Below are positions 43,928-54,382 of a stretch of DNA of 64,000 nt, in pieces. The stretch's first letter is position 1. Every line of letters starts with the position of its first letter. Source of the DNA: Margaritispora aquatica (lineage: Eukaryota > Ascomycota > Leotiomycetes > Helotiales > Discinellaceae). A program made the translations under genes and the position numbers. The notes under the pieces were generated by a model. It searched no databases. It was not told the origin of the DNA and worked only from the letters and a program-made list of their open reading frames with translations. Where the stretch lies: contig VJWN01000016.1 of assembly GCA_007644065.1 (NCBI GenBank), forward strand, positions 419,207 to 483,206, in the 5' to 3' direction.

Positions 43928-44672
43928 TCAAGCGTTTGACAAAGCAGGACAAGTACCAATCCACTTGCCCTCCTCCAACTCCGCCACGATCCATCGCGCA
44001 AGACGACCTCGATCCAGAGTCAGCCCATCTCTACCCTTCTTATCACCAATATAACAAGCTTCCACCTCACCCGGATTCGCATCAAGAACCGTACCGGAAA
44101 GAAGGGGAACTCTAAACACAGTCCAATCGATCTGTTCTCCAAGTGCCACCGTTTCCTGTGCAATCCCACGCACTTCCGGATATGAATCCCCTCCAAGTCC
44201 ACGAATGTAGACGTTTATTATGAACCACCAGATGACGGAGCGCTGGTCCTCAGGCACGGAGTATGAAGCTGTGGAGAGGGCAAGAATGCGTTTCGTGGTG
44301 CCGTTAGCGAGGAGGAGTGGGTAGAGGGTCTTGAGGGCGTTCGTTATCGGCTGTGCCACGTTAGTAGATGTATCTACAATGTCCTGCGCCGAAAAAACTC
44401 ACAGTTCCTTCACGTTTACCGAGTGTTGGACCAGCCAATGAGATGAATATATCTGCACCACAGGCAGCGGCTTTCTTTAATCCGGCTTCATCCCCAAGCT
44501 CGCCCTGGATAGTATGCACATTGGGGTTGGACAATAGATCTTCTGGGATCTTGGATGGAGTTCGCGCATATATCGAAATTTCATGTCCAGCTTCTAGAGC
44601 TGCGCGCACGAAGACGAGGCCGCAGAGACCAGTCCCTCCGATCACCAAGATGTGGTGCTTTGTTGATTGCAT
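43928..44672 (-). CDS. NAD(P)-binding Rossmann protein (NmrA / atypical SDR-like)
   Basis: The gene has two exons, 44672-44403 and 44350-43928, encoding 230 aa. The N-terminus has the dinucleotide motif ILVIGGTGLCGLVFVRAALEAG (GxxGxxG) followed by ISIYARTPSKIP, where the Arg after the second strand suggests NADP(H). The central block FISLAGPTLGKREGTPITNALKTLYPLL and RILALSTASYS agree with the NAD(P)H-binding family (pfam13460). There is no classical YxxxK pair, as in NmrA-like sensors and related reductases. WIVAELEEGKWIGTCPALSNA is a typical C-terminus of this group. Upstream in-frame codons exist to 44795, but they come from the TTGACG repeat and give RQRQRQRQ, so the Met at 44672 is preferred. 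Confidence 0.85.
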
Positions 44673-45337
44673 TGTGGTATGTCGTTGGAAGAATTGACGT
44701 TGACGTTGACGTTGACGTTTCGAGTATTGATGTTGATACTTATGCATATGCCGGAATGCACAGCCCCAAAACCGTCCGGGGAAACCATCGATCACCTGGT
44801 CTTCAATTCTATATCCATATTAAGAAAGAAACTTTAAATCAAAGAACTAAATGAATTCGCTTAGATGCTGTGATATATCGTCTAAACAGGCATTACAATG
44901 TTCGATCTGGAGTTGTAACATCTTACCATGATGAAGCTCAGCCACATATCAGATATGTATGTCAGAAGCTAAAGCTTAGTCCATCAATTAAGGTTAGCCA
45001 GCCGCGGTAACAACGGATAGATATCGAGAAGTGTCTTATCGTGGATTATGACATAATCCCATATTTCCATCCCTACCTCCCGTATTTTTTTGATTTTACC
45101 ATGCCTCGCTTGTTAATTTTAGCTTGCAACCGGCTCGGAGCTAAAATTGACCCAAAAGGCAAATTGCTCGCATGCACAATTTTTCTTCCCTTGTCTAGCT
45201 TCAGTCCAAAATTCATCCCTCCATCAACCTATCACGACAACGCTGATATAAGACAGCACCATCCCCTTGGAAATCCTATATCTTGGAGTATCTTCTCTTT
45301 CTTCACATATCATCACATCATCGATACGTATGCCATC
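44673..45337. promoter_or_regulatory. Divergent promoter region
   Basis: This separates the leftward NAD(P)-binding gene from the rightward PQ-loop gene and contains the TTGACG array near the left start codon. No gene is seen in it. Confidence 0.5.
44694..44717. repeat. Four tandem TTGACG units (TGACGT sites)
   Basis: Four perfect 6-base repeats create four overlapping TGACGT elements, the core recognised by ATF/CREB-type bZIP factors. They lie 22-45 bases before the ATG of the NAD(P)-binding gene, so probably inside its leader or at its transcription start. Confidence 0.85.
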
Positions 45338-46564
45338 ATGAACATCTTCTCAGCTACTCAATTGATAGGATATACGTCCTTATCGCAGTTATTGGAAACC
45401 CATGAGGCCTTATCGGGGATATTTGGAAGCATCAGTCTTGCGACATGGATCTTTCTGTTGGTAAGTGGTACCACTTGGAAAATGAGGATATACTTGCTTG
45501 TGACATCATACTAATGGTTTGTAGATACCACAACTCTACCTGAATTTTCAGCTGGGAAGTGCTGATGGACTTGCTCCTTTGTTTATCATTGTATGGTTTA
45601 TTGGAGATATTACAAACCTCGCTGGTACGAAATTCCTATTACGATCAGTTCCTTACCATTGCAACCCTACCACCTCAAGAACAGCTCTATCGTCGGGAAT
45701 TTTCACCTTCAAAAAACCTTAGTTTTCATTAGTCCTGATCACGTGCTGTCACTAACTCTCGTCTAGGCGCAATCTGGGCAGGTCTCGTCCCAACGGTAAT
45801 TCTCCTAGCGGGATATTTCTGCTTCTCAGACATAGTCCTCCTAGCCCAAACCCTCTACTACAACCATATCAACGCAGCGAAAGCTCGACAAGCATCGGTC
45901 GTCTCGGTCGTCTCTGAGGAAGAACCTCTCCTGACCCGTCGACGAAGCAGCGAGAACATTGGTCTTCCTGGCTCCAATCGTCGACGTTCTTCAGCTATCG
46001 ATCACAACACACTTGGTAAAATTCTCGAAGAAGAAGCCACGCAAGCTAAAACGAGCTTGATGAGGGAGATTCTAAATGTTTTCTGTGTTGTGCTTGTCGG
46101 GACAGCTGGTTGGTTCATTGCTTGGAAATTGGGTGCTTGGAAGCCATCATATGAAGGAGGAGCTGGTAACACCGACGCTCAAATCTCGCAAACGCCTATC
46201 GGAGCTTCATTCCTTGGATATTTCAGCGCAGTGTGCTATCTTGGGTATTTAGTTATCCTTATCTTGAACCTTGCGAGTTGTCCTCTAATTGTGAGCTAGT
46301 GCCCGCCTCCCTCAGATCTATAAGAACCACAAGGAAAGATCATGCGAAGGATTGGCTCTTGGATTCTTCCTTTTCTCAACTCTTGGAAATGTCACCTATG
46401 GTCTAGGCATTCTTCTCCACTCCCAGGAAAAGGAGTATATCATCACTAACCTACCCTGGCTCATTGGATCTCTCGGCACGATCGCTGAAGATGCAATTAT
46501 CTTCATCCAGTTCAAGGTGTACTCCTCGAGGAATGATGCCGACTCGGCAATCGAGGAAGAGTAA
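45338..46564 (+). CDS. PQ-loop repeat protein (Ypq/Rtc2-type vacuolar transporter)
   Basis: The gene has four exons: 45338-45460, 45525-45624, 45767-46244 and 46300-46564, encoding 321 aa. Seven membrane segments are visible with two PQ-loop repeats: IPQLYLNFQLGSADGLAPLFI (Pro43-Gln44) and ARLPQIYKNHKERSCEGLALG near residue 236. Between TM3 and TM4 lies a cytosolic loop with EEEPLLTRRRSSENIG, containing an acidic dileucine-type sorting signal. The yeast relatives Ypq1-3 and animal PQLC2 export cationic amino acids from vacuole or lysosome, so a vacuolar basic amino-acid exporter is inferred. The last intron was set where the second repeat is restored (LGARLPQ). Frames upstream of 45338 are open but unlike the family. 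Confidence 0.9.
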
Positions 46565-47460
46565 GGGATTGTGGAAGTAACTCAGTTGTTGAAGACAATG
46601 TATATATTTTACATATTTGGCGCATCGGAGTGCGGGCGTTTGCTTGTTGGGTGGTAATAATTTGCTGCATTTTAGCTCGGTTGGTAGGTACAGGACTGTG
46701 TTGCTTGGTCAATATCGCTCAACAGCATGTTTTATCTTAATCAATAACATCTTACGGAAGAGACATTGAGATTGATAACATTGTTGGTTTTCAATTTGAT
46801 GTGCTGATGCTTGGCAGGCAAATCTGGAAATACCGTATATACCTAAGTAGGGCACCTTATATTGGGAATCGTCACGTGTCGAGTGTGACTTTCCTTATTC
46901 GTTCAAAACGCCAGCTCTATACCAGAACTTGAATATGGATCGACAATATATCTGCTTGTTCATCCACAACAACTTTCATTCACTTGGCTACCCGCGGTTC
47001 GCTAAATCCATCCCGTACACATGATGTTGTCTACAAGCTCTCCTAGTGGCTGAAGTACAGGCAAAAGGGCCTATTCAATCCCCACATTTACACAGTTAAG
47101 TTGAGCTCCACACCTTACGATGGATTATGCTCATTCCTGCGCAATTTATCATCGCATTTAAATCCACTCTGCTACAATTCTCATCAAGTTTACCCTCATA
47201 TTATTACGAAGGAGGACATGTGATTCGCGGTCTTTACCGAAGTCCATGGAGCCTATTTGCAGTATATTATGCGCGCATTTGTTCCATAAACACCCGTCTT
47301 GGCTGCCATTTCGTGACAGTACTACCGAGAGAGTGACGACGATGTTGTTTTATAAAAGAAGTTGACGCCACTTGTTTTATCGTTTCATTGTTTCTTTGTT
47401 TCTCAGAGCCAATTTGTTTCATCAATCCAACTTCCTACGTCTACGTGACAATTCGTCAAC
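46565..47460. other. Intergenic, promoter of DJ-1-like gene
   Basis: TATAAAA at 47351-47357 lies 104 bases before the ATG at 47461. The frame at 47127-47336 matches nothing. No other feature is seen. Confidence 0.5.
47351..47357 (+). promoter_or_regulatory. TATA box (TATAAAA) of the DJ-1-like gene
   Basis: The spacing of 104 bases to the start codon fits a core promoter. Confidence 0.5.
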
Positions 47461-48266
47461 ATGGTTTCTAGTATTAAGCTCTTGTTTGCATTCACAGCCT
47501 CCGTCCTTGCGGCAGTCGATGTCGGTAACGCTACCAGTAAGCTTGCCTCATTCAATTGAACCACTCTTCCTAATACCTACCACCAGCACCTAAAAACATC
47601 GGCATTGTTGTCTTCCCATCCTTCCAAGCCCTGGATGTCTTCGGCCCTCTCGATGCCCTCAACCTGCTCTCCTGGAGAACCAAACTAAACCTCTCGATCA
47701 TCGCCGCAACGTACTCACCCGTCTCCACTGCTGCCCGCACCGCAGCCATGAACCCTTTCAATTCCACCTGCGCTGAATCCATTGTGCCAACACACACCTT
47801 CGCCAACCCACCCCACAATCTTGATGTCCTCTTCGTCCCGGGCGGCATCGGCACCCTCGCCGCAGATTTGGATCCCGTCATCGCGTACGTCAAGAAGACG
47901 TACCCGTGTCTGCGCTATCTAGTGAGCGTGTGCACGGGTGCGCGCATCCTCGCTAGAGCCGGGATCCTCGATGGGAGGAACGCCACGACGAACAAGCTGG
48001 CGTGGGCGACGGTGGTCAATCTGGGTCCCAAGACGAGCTGGCGCGCCAAGGCGAGGTGGGTAGAAGATGGTAATGTCTGGACGAGTGCGGGTGTCAGTGC
48101 AGGGATTGATACCACGCTTGCTTGGATGGCAAAGGTGTGGGGCGAGGATGTCGCTACTCGTATTGCGGTGGGCATGGAGTATGAGAGGCATACGGACTCA
48201 CACTGGGATCCTTTTTCAGGGTATTACAATCTGACAGATGTGATTAATGGTGTGGCAGTTGTTTGA
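47461..48266 (+). CDS. Secreted DJ-1/PfpI (GATase1-like) protein
   Basis: The gene has two exons, 47461-47536 and 47587-48266, encoding 251 aa. Residues 1-18 look like a signal peptide (SIKLLFAFTASVLAA), unusual for this normally cytosolic fold. The core begins NIGIVVFPSFQALDVFGPLDALN and contains DVLFVPGGIGT, then the nucleophile elbow VSVCTGARILARAGILDG (Cys141). The loop TNKLAW replaces the HW/HH pair found in several hydratases. TSAGVSAGIDTTLAWMAKVWG is the typical later helix. Six or so Asn-x-Ser/Thr sites agree with passage through the ER. The family includes isonitrile hydratases, proteases and chaperones; which one applies cannot be told. Confidence 0.88.
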
Positions 48267-48942
48267 GTTGGGCATGGCATCGGTATCTAAGCTTAAATTC
48301 AGGATTGAGGGCGGGGTTTCGACTTTAGTGCGATCGTTTGGAATGCTCAATCATATTGCTCAAGTGAGGTATTGTACTTGCTGTATAATCACTCACAGAT
48401 TGAAATTTTCATCGTAGCTCTTTCGAAAATTAAATTACATTAACCTAAACCTCAATGTGCTTTTTTGAGTTGTACTCTCTCAACCACCTTTATCAACTAG
48501 TAAAGTCTGAAGCATAAGCTAGCTGGACGCAAAATTTCTAGAAGAGATCTCCTCAGGCAGACCATATATATAGTATTTAGCCAAACCAATCTGAATGTAA
48601 ATCCTTTTCGACTTGAAGCAGAGCTGTTACTTTTCTCTTTCGCCTATTGAGTTTGGTCTGATTAGCCGAAGCCTAAAAGGGGGCGACCGGGCACTACTGG
48701 TTTCGGGTAACATTCCTATGATAACCATCTTCGTCTACCAGATCTTACCTACCAATCCTCATCTCGTAAGCTTACGCCAAACGAAGCGAGTCCTTCTGAA
48801 GTCACCAGACACCCACCACTTCACACTTAATCAACTGGACGCAGCTGGGACGTATTTAGGCTGCTCTCACATACCAAATACCTACCGTACTATCCGCATC
48901 AGCAGGCCATCACAAGATCTACCCGCGAAAGCACGCGAAAAC
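48267..48942. other. Spacer before the tandem orphan pair
   Basis: A TATATATA run lies near 48574. An open frame runs from 48613 into the following gene, but its first 110 codons have no counterpart in the paralogue and are taken as leader. Confidence 0.5.
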
Positions 48943-49690
48943 ATGACCGCAGTGAGCATTGCTCTCGACGCATCTAGGCCTCAAAGCTGGGGTTTCGCTA
49001 TCTACGGGACTGTCTACACGCCTGAATCTGATGCGCTTTTCCCTTCCATCATCGCCAAGCTAGAAGCCTACGTACATCGCAGTATCTGGTTGAGTGTGCA
49101 CAAGCCGCCGTTTCCAGCCTTTCCTTCCGACCCAGATCCAAATCCAAACCCAGATTCAGACCCTAGCTCAACCACGCAGCCCCTATTCAACTACACCCTC
49201 AACACGTTCCAAACCGCATTATTCCAGAATACTATCTTCTCCGATCCAGCCCTCTACGCAGGGAAATCCATCGAAGACATAGCCGATGTCTTCACTACTT
49301 GGCTTAAGGCCGTTCCATCCTCTGAACGGTGCGGAATAAACGAGGCTGCATGTTTGCTCATCGACGAAGAAGTGCTGGGGTGGCTGCGCGACGCCAAGGG
49401 CCCTGCTCCACCTAGAAATGTGAATAGGGATGAGGTGTGTGTCAAAGCCGGATGGCGAGTGGAATCAGGATGACGGCAAAGACGATGACTTGGATGAGCG
49501 GTATAGGGGCTGGTGTTTGGTGCAGGTACCGCTACTGTGGTACTTGAAGGGAGAGCTAGAGGGGGATGAGAGTTTTGGGAGGGTGGTGTGGGAGGAGGGT
49601 GTTTGGGTTGGTGGGGAGGGGCAGGGGGAGGGGACGGAGAAGTTGGTTTATGATGGCGGTTGGACTAGGGATTCGAGATTCTTCATGTGA
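48943..49690 (+). pseudogene. Frameshifted copy of an uncharacterised fungal family (tandem copy 1)
   Basis: From the ATG at 48943 the frame gives MTAVSIALD, then WGFAIYGTVYTPES, LFPSIIAKLEAYV, a DPNPNPDSDP linker, QPLF, QNTIFS, RCGINEAACLLIDEEVLGWLRDA, and stops at 49473. The continuation expected from copy 2 (DGEWNQDDGKDDDLDERYRGW, then LVQVPLLWYLKGEL) lies in another frame that is open to 49690. The switch falls at about 49440-49460, next to VKA, where one extra base (or loss of two) would explain it. A 34-base GT-AG segment (GTGTGTGTC to AATCAG) would also reconnect the frames, but it is shorter than normal fungal introns and would remove conserved residues. The gene is thus probably a recent pseudogene, a truncated product, or carries a sequence error. 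Function of the family is unknown. Confidence 0.65.
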
Positions 49691-50098
49691 GCTTTTTGTG
49701 GGACTTTTGGATGAGCAGGTTCAATCGTCGATTGAAATATCTCTTGGATTTATTTGCTTTTATTTTCACGTCCAGCTGTGATGTGGTGCGCCACATATCG
49801 AGAGGACTTGGCGTGCGTGAATAAACAGCCCTCATCAAGGAACGACGTATGTAAACATCAACCATCACCCTTCACCATGCATATGTCTCCAAACAGAGGT
49901 CTAAGACAACTCTCCGCTCGCCCATCATCGACATCCTAAATGCTTCGCGCCATTAGGTCGCACTACTTAAGCTGCAAGTCCGAGTTTAGCGGCTGGAAAG
50001 ACGAACAACAACAATGTAAGCTAAGCCAAGCCAACCTTTCTTATCCACGTGGTACTTTAAACATGCCACATCATCTTCATGGGTAAAAGCTCACAAAA
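49691..50098. other. Spacer between tandem copies
   Basis: This 408-base interval carries the promoter of copy 2. No further gene is seen. Confidence 0.5.
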
Positions 50099-50131
50099 AT
50101 GAATCCTCCAGACTCTCTAGAACAAGGCACA

Positions 50132-50821
50132 ATGTCTACACGCACTCATGCCTTCCGGAGCCGGGAGGATGAACCCCACGGCTTCGCTATCTACCGCACA
50201 GTCTACACGCCAGAATCCTACGACATGTGGCCATCCATCCTCGCCAATCTCGACGGGTCGTCGCGACCTCAACCTCAATCTCAGCCTCAGCCTCCCTCCT
50301 CATCCTCCTCCTCTTATGCTTCACATCCTCCCCCTCAGCAAGTGCAACAGCAGCAGCAACATCAACAGCCACTCTTCAGAAACACAATCTTCTCCTCCCC
50401 GCACCGTCACGACCGCGAATCCAGCACCCAGGTCGCCGGCCACTTCAGCGATTTCCTGGAGGCTATCCCGCGCGAAGAGAGGAGGGGCGTGAATACGAAG
50501 GTTTGTCTCTTTGTTGATGCTGACGTGGTGCGGTGGATGAGGGCGGATGGGAAGCGAAGGGCGGAGGGGCATGGGGATGGAAATGACAGGGGACGAAGAG
50601 ATGATCAAGGACCTTACGTCAAAGCCGTCGATGCGGATTGGGATCCGGATGAGTGCGATGATGAGAGAGATGCGGATTTTGAGGGGTGGGCACTTGTTCC
50701 TGTGGGGTTATTGGGGAGGTTGTGGCGGGATTTGAGTGAGCATAGGGTGTCGCTAGGTGCGTTGGTTGTGTCAAGGTGGGATGGAGAGAGGGAGAGGAAG
50801 GTTTTTATTTATGAAGGGTGA
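50132..50821 (+). CDS. Uncharacterised fungal family protein (tandem copy 2)
   Basis: The single-exon ORF encodes 229 aa from the ATG at 50132; an ATG at 50099 would add 11 residues. The order of conserved blocks is GFAIYRTVYTPESYDMWPSI, a low-complexity linker of Pro/Gln/Ser, PLFRNTIFSSP, SDFLEAIPREERRGVN, VCLFVDADVVRWMR, a charged loop, YVKAVDADWDPDE, FEGWALVPVGLLGRLWRDL. I recognise this plan from many unnamed Pezizomycotina proteins (IYRTVY...; VxLVDRDWDPE; GW.xVxV), which occur in multicopy sets. No catalytic signature, signal peptide or membrane segment is present. Copy 1 directly upstream shares every block, so the pair arose by tandem duplication. Confidence 0.8.
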   Translation: MSTRTHAFRSREDEPHGFAIYRTVYTPESYDMWPSILANLDGSSRPQPQSQPQPPSSSSSSYASHPPPQQVQQQQQHQQPLFRNTIFSSPHRHDRESSTQVAGHFSDFLEAIPREERRGVNTKVCLFVDADVVRWMRADGKRRAEGHGDGNDRGRRDDQGPYVKAVDADWDPDECDDERDADFEGWALVPVGLLGRLWRDLSEHRVSLGALVVSRWDGERERKVFIYEG

Positions 50822-52764
50822 TGTGAGAAGAGGATGAAGTTAGATTAGAGTAAGTATTGAGTTGACGGTGAGGTTAGATCAGGCTAGTACTGGCAAAGAT
50901 GGATTGTTTGACGTCTCTCGCATGTATATTCCTTGGAGCACTTGGTGCTAAAGACTTTATGTAGCCTCATCTTATATATATATCATATCTTCAACATCTC
51001 CCAGACATTGCTCAAATATGATCTATCTAATCCGCACCATCCAACTCCGCAATCATTAACAACAATCGAATTCCCACCCAAGCGAAACAATATCTCATTA
51101 ACCTGCAAGAGGGTGTTATTCCCCGGTCCTGTCTCCCTGCACCGGTGAGTAACCCAGATCGCTGCTTCATGGTCATTGACAAACACCTGCGCATTAGTAA
51201 CAGTAGTACGAGTTTCGTCGCGGATCCACTCGTCCAGACCCGAACTAAGTTCATGGTGCGTACCCCGATATGGAACGCGTTTGACACGTTCCATATGACG
51301 TCCAGCTGGTTATGTAACGAGTTGGCGCTCTGTGGGTCTTGTATGGGAGTGTTGGTGGTAGGGCAGGCGTATTGCGTTGGTCCAACTTATGAGTGAAATA
51401 TGATGGGCACGCCAACGCAAGAGGTGACGCCGACGGCGATTCATAGAATTAGTGTTCCGCTTTATTAATGATAGATTGAGAATACTTATATGTTTGACGG
51501 GCATTAAGGCGGCATGGTTTACTTCCTGCAACCGCAATATGTGTGGCATGTTTTGAGCCTCGAATCGGAAATTCAGCTGGTGATCTCTTAGCGAATCATG
51601 TTGGAAAATACAAGACTACCCTCAGATCCTAAACCCAAGCCTTTGTTTCGAATTAATCACCAGAGCGCATAGGTATCTCTAAAGTGTCATGACCAGCTTA
51701 TTTTTCGAAAATTCCGAATCTCACAGCAAATATGCCATCCCCACACTCAAACCGCAGAAGAACTGAAAAGAAACCAGATTTATTTAATGGTATTAAAAAC
51801 ATCATCCTGTACTCTAACTGGGGTAGACATACCATCTAAGCCCACTAACTTTCCACCCTAGCCCAGCCAACCCCGCCATCAAATCCGCACCTAGCATCAC
51901 CATTAGCAGATGTATCGAAGTCGCACAACCAAGGCCCAGCGCCATTCACTTTCAACCTCACTTCAAAGCACCTCGATAAGGCAGCCCAACATTCAATAGC
52001 AAGATGACCTTATAACCCAATAACACCCAGGATGAAGAGAAGCGAGTCTTGTAGCCCTCCGTGCCGTAACTAGCAAAAACCGACAGATTCCTTGGATAAT
52101 TCATTGGCTGCATTGGAAGAGATTACAGATCACATGTTGGAGGCGGTATTGATCAATGTTCGGCGTGCAAGAGGGTAATCAAGATCCAAGCTTTGGGATA
52201 CACGCTTCAGTCTAGGTATTGTTTGACATCTGACAGGTCCTAACCTAATATGTCTAGACCCACTTTTTGCATTCGCTTAACTTTAGAGGACAGCGATACA
52301 GTGTGCTAGCTATTGCGTGTGTCAATACAAGTTCCATCTCCCAACGCGCGAAGCTTGCGAGTTTGAATTTTTTTTTTTTTTTTCAAGATCTACAAGCTTT
52401 TTAGGCTTTCATGCTATTTAAGTGCGCTTTTGTCTTTACATGGCGTCCAGCCAATTATTTTCACTTAAGGTGGATTTGATTCCAAGGGCTGTAAGCGAAT
52501 GATGTTGTGGAGTGCAAAAACCATCGGTTATGTGGTTTGGGAGATCTTGAGAAGAGGGAACAACCTTATGCTAGGGGTCACCTGATGAATTACGAAGAAT
52601 TGCAAGAAAATATTTCAGTCGGTGAAATCATAATGGTATTATCTAAGGCATCGCAGCAGAAACCAGCTCCTATGCTCAATTTTTTCATTCCTGCAATGTT
52701 CACCAAACTCCACAACATGCAATACAAGCCACTCAAAAGCCAAAGCTAACAGACCAATGAGGAA
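50822..52764. other. Intergenic region of 1.9 kb, no convincing gene
   Basis: Overlapping ORFs around 50933-51549 lie on both strands and match no family. A 10-bp stem-loop is at 51268-51296 and a run of 16 T at 52368-52383. The ORF at 52507-52749 has no recognisable content. Confidence 0.5.
51268..51296. repeat. Stem-loop ATATGGAACG / CGTTCCATAT
   Basis: Two perfect 10-base arms (51268-51277 and 51287-51296) flank a 9-base loop. No T-run follows and no gene is adjacent. Confidence 0.8.
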
Positions 52765-53907
52765 TCAAACTGCATAGTAAATATCAATCTTCACCTCCTC
52801 CACTGTGTTGACCCACATAGGGAATCTGGCCTTGGCCCACACAGTCACCGCATCCCCAACCTTTAAATTTCTGATGTAGTCACCTGTCTTTGAAGATGGA
52901 CCTCTCCCTAAGTCCGTCAGATGCTTTGCTTCTACAGACTCTGGATTCGTGTTGTCATCGTATCTCCATTCGATGATGTTTGTTTCCAAGTCTCTGCTAG
53001 CAGTGCGGTTTCTCTGAATACAATCTGTGCTTGGCATCAATTCGTGCGAGAACCAGGATTCAACGCGTGGTGGTTCGTGTGCTGTTGTCCTCGATTCGAT
53101 TTTGGGAGAGATGGTATGTACTGTGCAGACTGTCGCAGATTTTTCCGTTTTAGCTGTACTATTTGTTTCGTCTTCGGTGTCTAGAGTAATTGAAAGATAA
53201 GGTAATAAATCCGCTTTCATCTCGTCGCTGGTCTCTTCATCCACTGCTAGTTGCAATTTAGGTATTGGTAGGCTAGTTATTGTTCTTTCGTCGTTGAGCG
53301 AAATATTGGTATCTTGAAAGGCTGTCAGTCGTTCCAAGCCTGCTTCAAACCAGGTATAAGATCCTTTGTATGTCCCGCGTTGATCTCGGGTCCCTCCCCA
53401 TCCTTGGTCATGACTTTTGATAGTGAAAACAACTTTACGGCATGGGTGAGCTCCTCGCATCTGGGACTTTTTGAGCATATGAGCAGCGACTTTTGTGGTG
53501 ACATCTTTTGGAAAATCTGTGGGCACAAGCCATGGCTGTGGAGGAATTGTAGGAAACGATTCATTATCTGACAAAGAGAATTGGGCGGGGCTATCTTTTG
53601 GAACGGTGTATCCTAATGGATACGATCTTAGCTAGCAAAATTATTAGCGTGAGCGTCAAATTAGAGGATATCATAGTAGTAGGCTTACTATGAATTGGTT
53701 CTCGGCTTTTGGCTGACCAGCTCGTACAGTGATAGATTGGCCTCCTGTTCTGAGGGTTGAAGTACAAGGCCAATAATCTGCGAAATCGATCACAACATCG
53801 ATGATCTCCGCGGGCAGCTTGCAATGTTTAAACAGAGTGTTCTTGACCGCAAACACATCGTCAACTGATGGTTGGTGGGGTCCAGTGGGTGTAATTGGGT
53901 CCTCCAT
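52765..53907 (-). CDS. Conserved fungal hypothetical protein (361 aa)
   Basis: The gene has two exons, 53907-53689 and 53631-52765. The N-terminus contains LPAEIIDVVIDFADYWPCTS, an F-box-like helix pair. After the intron follow LRSYPLGYTVPKD, then CRKVVFTIKSHDQGWGGT and GTYKGSYTWFEAGLERL, a block seen in many unnamed fungal proteins with the same HDQGWGG and TWF words. The C-terminus, VGDAVTVWAKARFPMWVNTVEEVKIDIYYAV, resembles the family's last beta sheet, which suggests a carbohydrate-binding or jelly-roll type fold, but that is a guess. No signal peptide, membrane segment or catalytic motif is present. The ATG at 53907 was chosen because frames further upstream are not family-like. Confidence 0.75.
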
Positions 53908-54382
53908 AGTTATTCCAAATAGTGCTGCTGAAAGGGTGTTAAAGAGAAAAGAAGTAACTTGGGACATCTGGGGAATTGAGGAGATATTTAAGAACTCCAA
54001 GTTGCGAAAGTTGGTTAATAGTATCACCCCACACTTTGTTAATGGATGAAGTTGTATGGAAGGATACCCAAAGCGGGATATCGCCCTTTGCGCTTGATCT
54101 ACGTTTCTTTGCCAAGGGATGACGCAGCCACCAGCGCCACAAATAGCAAGGCTGAAGCTCAGTGGCGAAATAATGCAAGGCTGTAATTTTCAAGGATGAA
54201 GCAAAATCACGGCGGAGCACGCAATTCGGACCCGGCGCCTCGGCCAAAGAAAGTGCAGCATTAATTTGTAGACAAATACTGGCTGACAAAACACATGCAA
54301 TCTAAGGACTGATCATGAAGACAATTGTTATCGCTACTGCGTGTTCTTGATCTTCACTTTCATATCTTTCCTATCATTTGCA
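53908..54382. promoter_or_regulatory. Divergent promoter region
   Basis: This interval lies between the leftward hypothetical gene and the rightward acetyltransferase gene and must serve both. No specific element is identified. Confidence 0.5.

Noticed and set aside
48613..48942. Extending tandem copy 1 upstream by 110 codons
   Set aside because: The extension has no match in copy 2, while the Met at 48943 lines up with the start of copy 2.
49437..49470. A 34-base GT-AG intron restoring the frame of tandem copy 1
   Set aside because: It is shorter than normal fungal introns and deletes the segment equivalent to VKAVDADWDP of copy 2; kept only as an alternative.
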